A stretch of 64,000 nt of DNA from Verrucomicrobiales bacterium (GTDB lineage Bacteria; Verrucomicrobiota; Verrucomicrobiia; Verrucomicrobiales; DEV007), in contig JARGPI010000002.1 in NCBI GenBank assembly GCA_029213005.1, positions 247,108 through 311,107 on the forward strand, given 5' to 3'. Below, in pieces: positions 25,183 through 33,425 of this stretch (the first letter of the stretch is position 1; the number at the start of each line of letters is the position of its first letter). Both the position numbers and the translations under genes were made by a program. The notes beneath the pieces were generated by a model. The model searched no databases and was not told the origin of the DNA. It worked only from the letters and a program-made list of their open reading frames with translations.

Positions 25183-27432
25183 TTAAGACATTTGATAACA
25201 ATCGACGTCAAAGGTCACGATCACATCTTCGGGAAAGGTCATATCTTTCATAACCGAACGGATGTGGGCGGAGATTTTGCGGGGATTGACGGCCTTCATC
25301 ACTACCTGGAAACGCCATTGGTCATGGGACTTCACAAGCGGGGATGGGAGAGGCTCGGTCATCTCGATTTCCTGAGGCAGATCGCGGGCAAGTCGTAGAT
25401 GCAGAGTTTTAAGCGAAAATTCGGCCCGTTCCTGATGTTTCGAGCGAGCGGTAATCAAAGTGACGTGGACATAAGGGGGGTGTCCGAACATTTTTCTCAT
25501 CGCGAGCTCTTGTTCTGCAAAACCGATGAAATCGTGATGGCGTCCGAACTGGATCGCCGGGTGATGAGGTGTGAAGGTCTGCACCACAACTTCGCCTTCC
25601 AGTTCCCCTCGTCCGGCACGGCCCGCCACCTGTGTGAGAAGTTGAAAGGTTCGCTCCCCGGCCCGGAAGTCGGGGATATGCAGGCCGGTATCGGCATTGA
25701 GCATGCCGACAAGGGTGACGTTCGGGAAGTGAAGCCCTTTGGCAATCATCTGAGTCCCGATGATGATGTCGATTTTTTTTGCCCGGAAGGCATCGAGCGT
25801 ATCCCGCAGCGCGTTTTTCTTTCGCATCGTGTCGGTGTCGATTCGGGCGATGCGAGCGCCTTTAAAAAATTCTTTCAGCACGGATTCAACCCGCTCTGTC
25901 CCGAATCCGGCGTTTACGATGTCTTTTGCGCCGCATTCGGGGCATCTCCGGGGAGGTAACTGAGAGAATCCACAGATATGACACACCAGTTTGTCGTCCC
26001 GCTGGTGAAACGTCATGGTGGTGGTGCAGTGGCGGCAGTTAGCGACATAGCCGCACTTGGGACACAGCATGGACCGTGAAAAGCCCCTCCGGTTCAGGAA
26101 AAGAATCGTCTGCTCTCCGTCGTCGAGTCGTTTTTGCATCGCCTGCTGAAGTTTTGTCGACAGAATCGCCAGGCCACCGCCTTGCTTCTGTTTTTCCAGC
26201 TTCATATCGAGGATCCGGATGAGCGGCAGCTTCCGGTCATCGACCCGGAGGAGCATTTCGGCGAGCTCGTATTTCCCAACCTCGACATTTTTCCACGATT
26301 CAAGGCTGGGGGTGGCGCTGCCCAGCACGACCGGGCATTTTTCCAGAGCTCCCCGCACCACCGCGAGATCCCGGGCCTGATACCGGGGCGTTGAGTCCTG
26401 TTTGTATGAATTTTCATGCTCCTCGTCGACCACGATTAGGCCGAGGTTATCAATCGGGGAAAAAATGGCACTGCGGGCTCCGATCACGATCCGGGCTTTC
26501 CGGTCGAGAACCTTTTTCCATTCGTCGTGCCGCTCTCCTTCGGAAAGGTTACTGTGGAGAATGGCGACCTCGTTCTGAATATGGGCGAAGCGCTGTTTGA
26601 AGCGGTTTGCGGTCTGCGGCGTCAAAGCAATCTCGGGAACAAGAACGATCGCTCCCATTCCCATTTCGAGGACGTGTTGGATCGACTGCAGGTAAACTTC
26701 CGTTTTTCCGCTGCCTGTCACTCCGTAGAGGAGGATTGGTTTGGGGGCTTTTTCGAGATTGGGGCCCGATGCTTTCTTTATTTTATCGAGCACCACGACC
26801 TGTTCCGGATTCGGGATCAGTGGTTTCGATGGGACAAAAACCTGATCGGCAGTCGGGTCCCGATTCACTTTCACATCGACAACCTCAACCAGTCCTTTGC
26901 TTTCCAGACCGGAGATTGTGCTTCGGCCGAAACCCCTCGCGCCGGTGATTTCGGAAAGCAGGATTCCGGCTTCGCCAGCTTCCTGAAGTTCAAGGAAAGC
27001 CTCAACCTGCTTTTTTGCCGTTTTCGGAATGTCATCCCGGGAAGCGGGATTGGTCAGTGCGGTGCGGCTGAGGCGCACCAGTTTCGCTTTTTTCTCCTTT
27101 TCCTCCCGACCGCGGGCCGGTTTCGGAAGCATGGTTCGGTAAACAGACTCCACCGAGCACATGTAATAGCCGGCGATCCAGTCCGCCAATTTAAGCAGTG
27201 CCGGGGTCAGGAAAGGCTGGGAACCGACCACCTTGCTGACCGGTTTTAATTGGTAGGACAGGGCTGAAGTGTCGATTTCCTCCAGGGCCATGACCGTCCC
27301 GATTGCCTCGCGGCCTCTGAGGGGGACCAGAACACGCGCGCCGGGCCCCACTTCCATTTCCGGTGGGACCAGATACGAAAAAGACAGATCACTTGATGAT
27401 CCGTCTATCAATACTTTCACGCATGACTGCAT
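25183..27432 (-). CDS. priA: Primosomal protein N' (PriA helicase)
   Basis: 749 residues, normal length. PriA recognises stalled or repaired replication forks and reloads the replicative helicase. The N-terminal 3'-binding domain starts CVKVLIDGSSSDLSFSYLVP. Helicase motifs: GVTGSGKTEVYLQS (Walker A), VDEEHENSYKQ (DEEH), GSATPSLES. Zinc-binding cysteines cluster in CPKCGYVANCRHC, LVCHICGFSQLPP and RRCPECGAKD. The C-terminal lobe has IIGTQMIAKGLHFPNVTLVG and VAGRAGRG. The stop lies 95 bp before the lpxC-fabZ start. Confidence 0.95.
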   Translation of the reverse strand: MQSCVKVLIDGSSSDLSFSYLVPPEMEVGPGARVLVPLRGREAIGTVMALEEIDTSALSYQLKPVSKVVGSQPFLTPALLKLADWIAGYYMCSVESVYRTMLPKPARGREEKEKKAKLVRLSRTALTNPASRDDIPKTAKKQVEAFLELQEAGEAGILLSEITGARGFGRSTISGLESKGLVEVVDVKVNRDPTADQVFVPSKPLIPNPEQVVVLDKIKKASGPNLEKAPKPILLYGVTGSGKTEVYLQSIQHVLEMGMGAIVLVPEIALTPQTANRFKQRFAHIQNEVAILHSNLSEGERHDEWKKVLDRKARIVIGARSAIFSPIDNLGLIVVDEEHENSYKQDSTPRYQARDLAVVRGALEKCPVVLGSATPSLESWKNVEVGKYELAEMLLRVDDRKLPLIRILDMKLEKQKQGGGLAILSTKLQQAMQKRLDDGEQTILFLNRRGFSRSMLCPKCGYVANCRHCTTTMTFHQRDDKLVCHICGFSQLPPRRCPECGAKDIVNAGFGTERVESVLKEFFKGARIARIDTDTMRKKNALRDTLDAFRAKKIDIIIGTQMIAKGLHFPNVTLVGMLNADTGLHIPDFRAGERTFQLLTQVAGRAGRGELEGEVVVQTFTPHHPAIQFGRHHDFIGFAEQELAMRKMFGHPPYVHVTLITARSKHQERAEFSLKTLHLRLARDLPQEIEMTEPLPSPLVKSHDQWRFQVVMKAVNPRKISAHIRSVMKDMTFPEDVIVTFDVDCYQMS

Positions 27433-27471
27433 GAATGAACTACGGCTGGTTTAGAGAAATGAGCAAAAGAA

Positions 27472-27501
27472 AATCGCCTTCCCCGTTAGAGGAAGGCGAT
27501 T
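27472..27501 (-). terminator. Intrinsic terminator of the outer-membrane barrel gene
   Basis: An 11-bp perfect stem AATCGCCTTCC / GGAAGGCGATT with an 8-nt loop, followed on the minus strand by TTTCTTTTG. It lies 43 bp beyond the stop of the barrel gene at 27545, in the right orientation. Confidence 0.9.
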
Positions 27502-27544
27502 AAAACCAAGGTTAATGAAATAAAATTTCGTCTTGTGTAGTGAC

Positions 27545-28390
27545 TTAGAAGCCAACGCTGATGCTCACACCGCCGTGGAAAGCGTCTTGTGAGTTTGCGC
27601 CTTGAATCGCGTTCACGTTTCCAGCTTTCCAGCCGTCAGGAGTTCCGTTGTAACCAACGTAAGGAGTCAAAGTAGCGTTGCATCCGATAGTGATTGGAAC
27701 ACCAGCTTTAACGTAGTAGTGGTTCCAACCAGAACCAACGTTTCCTCCACCAAGTCCGCTCCAAAGGCCATCGCTGTAAGCAACACCTGCACTCAATTCA
27801 ACACCGATGCAGTCAGTTACATCCATTGTGTAACCAAGACCTGCGTGGTGATACCAAGCGCTGAGGTCGCCAGCACCGGCTACATCACCACCGAAGTAGT
27901 ATTCAGAACCGAACTCCGCAGAAACACCGCAGAAAAGCTCTTTTGATGCAGAGATACCAATCGAATGGAATGAATCTCCAACAGTTCCAGGGCTAGGCTG
28001 GCGAGTTGTTGGGAAGAGATACATTGTGTAAAGAAGCTCAGCTTCTAAACCCATTACCTCAGGAAGAGCAACACCTGCATAGAGGTTAGTCTCGTCTCCA
28101 TAGTTGATAGTGCTGGACAGATCCGTTCCGTGCCAAACACCAATGGTTGGGCTGACTGGAAGACATGGAATGTCGAAAGTGTAGTTCACATCAGCCCAGA
28201 TGAAATCACGAGCGAAACGAACACCCTTCCAGATGTAATCTGTGTCATACCCGAAAGAGAGGCTACCCGCTGTCTCGGGGCAACATTCTACTGGGCATTT
28301 GTCAGGTGCTGGCGGGCACCATTCTCCTGCTGTAGCGCCATTGATAGCTACAGCACCGATAAGAGTAGCAAGTAATGCTTTGATTTTCAT
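27545..28390 (-). CDS. Secreted outer-membrane beta-barrel protein
   Basis: 281 residues with a signal peptide (MKIKALLATLIGAVAINGAT). The mature N-terminus has four cysteines (WCPPAPDKCPVECCPE). The rest alternates polar and aromatic strands (SLSFGYDTDYIWKGVRFARD, TDLSSTINYGDETNLYAGVA, GVSAEFGSEYYFGG) and ends in VSISVGF with a terminal Phe, the barrel-assembly signal. The DYIWKGVRFA text resembles small gcw/TIGR02001-type barrels. It may be a porin, but no pore specificity can be read. AGGGAG eight bases before the ATG is a strong ribosome binding site, and a strong terminator follows, both consistent with high expression. Confidence 0.85.
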   Translation of the reverse strand: MKIKALLATLIGAVAINGATAGEWCPPAPDKCPVECCPETAGSLSFGYDTDYIWKGVRFARDFIWADVNYTFDIPCLPVSPTIGVWHGTDLSSTINYGDETNLYAGVALPEVMGLEAELLYTMYLFPTTRQPSPGTVGDSFHSIGISASKELFCGVSAEFGSEYYFGGDVAGAGDLSAWYHHAGLGYTMDVTDCIGVELSAGVAYSDGLWSGLGGGNVGSGWNHYYVKAGVPITIGCNATLTPYVGYNGTPDGWKAGNVNAIQGANSQDAFHGGVSISVGF

Positions 28391-28775
28391 ATTTAACTCC
28401 CTGGTTATTTGTTTTTGGTCGCAATATTAAGATTGCTTAAGTGATCTGAATCTTGGTGTCATTGATTGCTTTTGCAACTATAAATTAAGCTTTTCTTAAC
28501 TATTTTTCTAATATTTGGCGGTTTTGGTCGTAATAAGACGCTATCGCGTCACTTTTTCGGGCGGTAAAGTCACTTGGAATCGCCTAGTTGATTGGTGAAG
28601 TTACGGAAAATATAGCTGACTGGAGAAAATATTTCCCGTCTGCCGCAAAATTCTGGAGCGATTTTTTTGCGTCCGAGGGGGTGCTAAGTCAGAAATCTGG
28701 TGAAATTATGCCGGAGGTTTTATCCTCAAATTTGATATACGAGGGAGAAAGCCTTCCGTCGGTCAGCCGAAATTC
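28391..28775. other. Intergenic region upstream of the barrel gene
   Basis: 385 bp with no convincing gene. The first 130 bp next to the barrel gene are AT-rich and hold its ribosome binding site and presumably its promoter; TATAGT read on the minus strand near 28478 is a possible -10 box, with no clear -35. A small plus-strand ORF at 28588-28782 has no recognisable product and overlaps the mobA-fdhD stop. No RNA gene or hairpin of note was found. Confidence 0.5.
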
Positions 28776-30137
28776 CTACTGATTGTATTGATTGAATCCC
28801 CGGTCGCGGAGGAAAGCGATCAGGGTTTGGCCACTCCGTCGGGCTAAATCGACCGAAAGACTGCTCGGTGCGGATATGCCGGCGACAATTGGAATCCGGG
28901 CGGCGAGAGCCTTCTGCATGAGTTCGAAGGAGATTCGTCCGCTCACGAGGAGAATCGAGCGCGTGCAGTCGATGTTATCTCTCAATGCCCGCCCGATCAC
29001 CTTATCGAGCGCATTGTGCCGTCCCACATCCTCGCGGAGGAACCGCATCTCACCGTCGAGCGTGAAAAGGGCGGAAGCATGCAATCCACCAGTCTTATCA
29101 AAGGTTTCCTGCTGTTCCCGTAATTTGTCGGGAAGGGAAAGAATCACTTCGGGATCGAATGAAGGGACATCAGTAATCGGCGGGAAATTCTGAAAGACAG
29201 AATCGATGGTCGCTTTACCACACACTCCACAGCTGCTCGAGGTAAAGACGTGGCGGGTCAAATCTCCCAGATCGGGATCACCGGCCATTCTAATATTCAA
29301 AGTATTGCCGATTCCCCCGGGGTCGACATCGGGACAATGTTCGATGTCGAGAATCTCCGCTGCCGATTGGATCATTCCTTCGGTATATAAAAAGCCAGTG
29401 GCAAGTTCGTCGTCGTGCCCGGGGGTGCGCATCATTACCGAGATGCTTTGATCGTTGATTCTGATTTCGAGCGGTTCTTCGCGAGCGAGGTAATCCGGCT
29501 CGGGGTCTCTGAAGCCCTGCCCTTTCCGGTAGCGACGTAACAGGGTACACTCATCGACTGTACCCTGTTCAATTGAGGCGAATTCTTTTTTGGTATTAAT
29601 ATTGGTATATAAGTACCGCGAGGCATCATCAACCGGGCTGGCGGTGATGAGATTTCGGTCCTCAGCGATATCGAGTAGCTTTTGTAGCGAAAGCTGATCT
29701 GCCTCAATTTGCTGTTCGATTAGGGACAGCATCTCTTGCCGTGGATAGATCCCGGCGAGAGGTTCCCAGCGATCGTCGAGTTTCGACACGAGGCAAGGTC
29801 CGCTTTGGACCTGTTTCAAAAGAGCTTCCGGCTCCATCATTGGCATATCGACAGCCAGCACAAGGACTCGATCGGCTTCGCTGTTTTCAAATAGCGTTTT
29901 TAAAGCGCCGATCGGTCCGATATCCTCTATTGCGTCGTTCAGACGGGTAACGCCATCAATATGGGCAGGGAAATCCTGTTCGGAATTGGTGGAGAGCCAA
30001 ACCTGATTGATCTCCGGAAGGATCAATAGTTTGCGTAGCTGCACCAGCCAGAGCGGCTCGCCGCGCCATTCGGCAAACGCTTTGTCCTCACCAAAGCGGC
30101 GGGATCTGCCTCCGGCAATTAAAGCGGCGTCTACCAT
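28776..30137 (-). CDS. mobA-fdhD: Fused MobA guanylyltransferase - FdhD sulfurtransferase
   Basis: 453 residues in one frame. Residues 1-188 are MobA, which joins GMP to molybdopterin to give the MGD cofactor: ALIAGGRSRRFGEDKAF at 5-21 is the nucleotide loop, followed by DIGPIGALKTL and LAVDMPMM. Residues about 215-453 are FdhD, the sulfurtransferase that activates formate dehydrogenase: RTPGHDDELATGFLYTEGM, SSCGVCGKATIDS with the catalytic CxxC at 313-316, and REDVGRHNALDKVIG. Both activities serve bis-MGD enzymes, so the fusion makes metabolic sense. No molybdoenzyme is in the window. Residues 190-200 (EQGTVDECTLL) in the linker are encoded by a copy of the dispersed 22-bp-period palindrome. 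Confidence 0.93.
   Translation of the reverse strand: MVDAALIAGGRSRRFGEDKAFAEWRGEPLWLVQLRKLLILPEINQVWLSTNSEQDFPAHIDGVTRLNDAIEDIGPIGALKTLFENSEADRVLVLAVDMPMMEPEALLKQVQSGPCLVSKLDDRWEPLAGIYPRQEMLSLIEQQIEADQLSLQKLLDIAEDRNLITASPVDDASRYLYTNINTKKEFASIEQGTVDECTLLRRYRKGQGFRDPEPDYLAREEPLEIRINDQSISVMMRTPGHDDELATGFLYTEGMIQSAAEILDIEHCPDVDPGGIGNTLNIRMAGDPDLGDLTRHVFTSSSCGVCGKATIDSVFQNFPPITDVPSFDPEVILSLPDKLREQQETFDKTGGLHASALFTLDGEMRFLREDVGRHNALDKVIGRALRDNIDCTRSILLVSGRISFELMQKALAARIPIVAGISAPSSLSVDLARRSGQTLIAFLRDRGFNQYNQ
29537..29571. repeat. 22-bp-period palindrome pair, locus B, inside mobA-fdhD
   Basis: Two units in opposite orientation: 29537-29549 (GTAACAGGGTACA) and 29559-29571 (TGTACCCTGTTCA, complement TGAACAGGGTACA, identical to the second unit at locus A). 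The spacer CTCATCGAC is 9 bp, as at every other locus. The pair lies in frame within the coding sequence, exactly in the linker between the MobA and FdhD domains. Confidence 0.85.
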
Positions 30138-30145
30138 TTTCCCGG

Positions 30146-32032
30146 TTACGGTACTTTGTTTTGAGTGCCTTCCAGGTCATTGACCGCTTTATTGGCAACT
30201 CGAACGATATACTTATTGGGCTGATTCTTTAATGCCGTTTTTAACTGTGGTAACGCCGGTTTCGCGACCTCGCCGAGGTAGTCGAGTGCGATGGCGGCTT
30301 CCAATCTGGCCCACTGAAGTTCGCCGGACAATTCCTCCGCCAGTGAGGGAAGTGCCTTTTCGGTATCTCCCATTCGACAGAGCGCCCGGCCGGCTGCGAT
30401 ACGGACCGCGGCAGTGCGATCGGTAAGTAAAGTATGGAGTTTGGGACTGATAGATTCGCTGTCAGTCACATCATCTGAAAAATTGCCGATTCCTGTCGCG
30501 CCCCAATACCTAATCGCTGGATCGGATTCTGCGAGGGCGTTCTCCAAATCCGGTAGCGCCGCCGGGCCCTGCGATGCTTTAGTTGCGATATCGACAAGTT
30601 TTCCGATCAGTTCCGCTCCGTCGCCTTTTTCGCGGAGAATGGCATAGGTTGAACTACTGTTTTTCTCTCTCCGCTCGATTTCCGATTCAGGAAGCAGGCC
30701 GATGTCGCCAATCCGGAATTGCCAGTCGGCCAGTTCCCGGCGCAGCTCTTTCAGCTTCGTCTCGTGAGCGGGGTCGTTCGCGAGATTATGAACTTCATGC
30801 GGGTCCGCTTCGAGGTCGTAGAGTTCTTCGACCGGCTTCCGGTCGGCGGAAAAGAGTTTTTGTGCGTCGGTGAGGGTCCCTTCCGTTTCCGCTTTCCGAA
30901 TCTCACGCATGGTGGCTCCCTTTTCGGGAGTGTTCATATATTGGTAGTAGGGTTTGAGAGGCTCGAAATTGCGGATGTACCGATATTTCTTATCTCTGAC
31001 CGCGCGAATGATATCATACCTTTCGTCCATGCGATCCCGTGAGCCATATACATACTTCCGGGGTTCGGTCAGGTTTTTTCCCAGAAATGCGCGGCCATGC
31101 ATGTAGTCGGGCACTTCGACGCCGGCGAGATTCAACACCGAAGGTCCAAAGTCGGTAGAGTTGATCAATTCATCAGATACCGAACCGGGCTCTCCCTGAC
31201 CATTGCTCCGATAGGCTTCCGGGAATCTTACGATTAAAGGAACCCGGGTGCCGGAATCGTAAAGCCAGCGTTTCGCCCTCGGCAATCCGATGCCGTGATC
31301 TGACCAATAGATGATAATCGTGTTTTCATATTCCCCGGCAGCTTTGAGTTCTTTAATCAGATTGCCTGCCCAGAGATCCATCGCGGTGATGTTTTCATAG
31401 TTACGCTTCCAGTCTTCGCGAACCACGGGTGTATCCGGATAATAAGGAGGTAGATTGGTAAAGGCTGTCGGGTCCTGTCTCTGGTCCGGGGTCAGAACCG
31501 ACGAAACGCTCTTGTATTTCGATTTGCTTTCGATGCCGCTTTCGTGACAGCCGGTGAAATTGTAGACCGCAAAAAATGGCTGATTTTCTTTCCGGTTCTT
31601 CCAATGGGCTTTGCTGTTGCATTCGTCCCAGATTTCCTGTTTGCCGGGTTTGGAGAATTGGTAGTCGGTTTTGCTGTTGTTGGTGCAATAGTAACCGGCG
31701 TCTCGCAGATACATGGGAAACGGCTTCAGCCAGTCCGGCAGCTTGGAGTTGCAGCGCATGTGATGAGTGCCGATGGAATTCTGGTACATCCCGGTGATGA
31801 TTGTGGAGCGGCAGGGTGCACAGACTCCGGCGGTGGTAAAGGCGTGGGTGTAACGAGTGCCTTCGGATGCCAGCTGGTCGAGGTGAGGGGTGATCGCGTG
31901 CGGGTCTCCGTAACAGCCGAGGTGGGGGCTGATGTCTTCTGCGGAGATCCAGAGGATATTCGGCTGGTCTGCCGATTGAATAAATACCGTTGAAAATAGA
32001 GACAGCAGTGCCGTCAGTAAAAACTGTTTCAT
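30146..32032 (-). CDS. Secreted sulfatase with C-terminal HEAT-like repeats
   Basis: 628 residues with a signal peptide (MKQFLLTALLSLFSTVFIQS). The catalytic domain runs from about 23 to 475: metal-binding PNILWISAEDISPHLGCYGD, the formylglycine site CAPCRSTIITG (C-x-P-C-R, the Cys becomes formylglycine), and NTIIIYWSDHGIGLPRAKRW. The C-terminal 130 residues carry helical repeats of HEAT type (ALPDLENALAESDPAIRYWG, TDRTAAVRIAAGRALCRMGD). Sulfatases of this kind remove sulfate esters from polysaccharides in the periplasm or outside. The HEAT tail probably mediates protein contact. It ends 9 bp before mobA-fdhD. Confidence 0.92.
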   Translation of the reverse strand: MKQFLLTALLSLFSTVFIQSADQPNILWISAEDISPHLGCYGDPHAITPHLDQLASEGTRYTHAFTTAGVCAPCRSTIITGMYQNSIGTHHMRCNSKLPDWLKPFPMYLRDAGYYCTNNSKTDYQFSKPGKQEIWDECNSKAHWKNRKENQPFFAVYNFTGCHESGIESKSKYKSVSSVLTPDQRQDPTAFTNLPPYYPDTPVVREDWKRNYENITAMDLWAGNLIKELKAAGEYENTIIIYWSDHGIGLPRAKRWLYDSGTRVPLIVRFPEAYRSNGQGEPGSVSDELINSTDFGPSVLNLAGVEVPDYMHGRAFLGKNLTEPRKYVYGSRDRMDERYDIIRAVRDKKYRYIRNFEPLKPYYQYMNTPEKGATMREIRKAETEGTLTDAQKLFSADRKPVEELYDLEADPHEVHNLANDPAHETKLKELRRELADWQFRIGDIGLLPESEIERREKNSSSTYAILREKGDGAELIGKLVDIATKASQGPAALPDLENALAESDPAIRYWGATGIGNFSDDVTDSESISPKLHTLLTDRTAAVRIAAGRALCRMGDTEKALPSLAEELSGELQWARLEAAIALDYLGEVAKPALPQLKTALKNQPNKYIVRVANKAVNDLEGTQNKVP

Positions 32033-32054
32033 ATCGTGTTTGAAGACGGAATCT

Positions 32055-33377
32055 CTACTTAAAATACCGTTTCAGAAGTGCTTTTTCCTCCGGCATCAGG
32101 GCTTCTCTCCATACCGCTTCACCGCCGGTCGCTTTGTTGGAAAGGTTTCCGCCGGTTTGACGGACATAGGGCTTCTGCTCGTCATCGTGTTCGGTTTCGC
32201 CAACACCGAGGACGTCCGCCGGCATAGCTCTCTCCAAGTCGTTTCCTGAGACTCCTTCAATATTGTCGGTGTTGAGGTTTTCCTCCTCACCGAAGAAGAT
32301 CGGAGCATCGCCGCGTCCGCGCTTGATGCCGCCTCTGCCCATTCCGAGCCTCTCCATGTATTCTTCCATATCTTCGCCGTCCAGACCGGGCAGCCCTTGT
32401 AGTCCGCCCAGTCAGTCACAGCCGCTTTTGAGCTGTTCCCTCAGCTTCTGGAGTTGTTCTTTCGAGAGCTGGTTGAGTTGTTCTTTCGACAATTGGGAAA
32501 GGTCCATGTTTTGGAGCTGCTTCATCAGGTCCTGATTCAGCTTCATGTTGTTGAGCCCGAGGTTTTTGAGGGCCTCGTCGTATTCTTTCATCAACATTTC
32601 GCGGGCTTCCTCGCTCATTTTGCCGGAGTAATTTTCGAGGGCGGCGAGATCTCTTTCGAGCGCCTGGAGATCGCGGGCTGCGTCCTGCAGGTCGCGCCCG
32701 AGTGCATCCCTCATCGAATCGGTGGCTTCCATGCTGCTGTGGCTGAACCATTCGTCTTCCGGTTGCTGGCGCAACTCGTCGATTTTCTCCTGAGCGGACT
32801 CGAGGGAGGCTTCGTCGATGAGATTTTCCTCCTCAAGAGCGGTGAGCCATTCCTCCATCTGTTTCCAGGCTCCCGGTTCGTTGGGGGGCAGGTTGCCCGC
32901 TTTTGCCTGAAGGTTGGGGATCGGGACAAAAATTGCGGAAATCACGAGGATCGCGGTGGTAACGACGGGTAGGAGCAGGGCAGGGACGTTCCAGTTAAGA
33001 CCTGCTTTCTTCTCTTTTTCTTTATCGATTTCCTCTGTTGGCCAATCTCCGACACCCTGGGACGCGGCAGTGAGAGAGTTGTTGAGCGCGAGCCGGTCAT
33101 CGAGCCGGACGAGGCCGTCCTGACGATTGATGAAATGCTTCCGGGCCATCAGAAAAGCGGCAAGACAACTCGAAACCAACAAGGTTCCGCCGGCGATGCC
33201 AATCCATTCCGGAATGAAATAGGCCGGATTCAGCGAGCGGATACACAGAATGGCGATGGCAAACAGGAGGCCTCCGATAATTAGAATCGGTGAGATTTTC
33301 TGAAAGAACCAACCCGTGTTGACCCGTCTGGCAACCCGGGCCGCTCGTTTTTTCCAGGATTCTTCAGGCTTGCTCAT
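32055..33377 (-). pseudogene. Membrane coiled-coil protein broken by in-frame TGA
   Basis: The frame from ATG 33377 runs 321 codons, meets TGA at 32414-32412, and continues in the same frame to 32055. The first part has two N-terminal helices (about 31-50 and 57-80), a third (about 140-160), then Gln/Leu/Glu-rich coiled coil ending LREQLKSGCD. The second part reads LGGLQGLPGLDGEDMEEYM and then GRGDAPIFFGEEENLNTDN, GVSGNDLERAMPADVLGVGE and ends PEEKALLKRYFK, which matches the conserved C-terminus of such Verrucomicrobiota proteins as I know them. So one gene has been split by a single stop. A nonsense change or base error is most likely; C-D-UGA context is noted in the findings. Confidence 0.75.
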
Positions 33378-33425
33378 ATCTGATCTTACCACGGATCAGG
33401 TCGGCCACAAATGGCGGATTTTTCG

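Noticed and set aside
26527..27249. 240-residue open frame on the plus strand
   Set aside because: Antisense to priA with no domain; a shadow frame.
28588..28782. 64-residue open frame in the intergenic region
   Set aside because: No ribosome site, no known family, overlaps the end of mobA-fdhD; probably chance.
32055..32369. Independent 104-residue gene after the TGA
   Set aside because: It is in the same frame as the upstream part and the sequence between them is coding-like, so it is better explained as the end of one broken gene.
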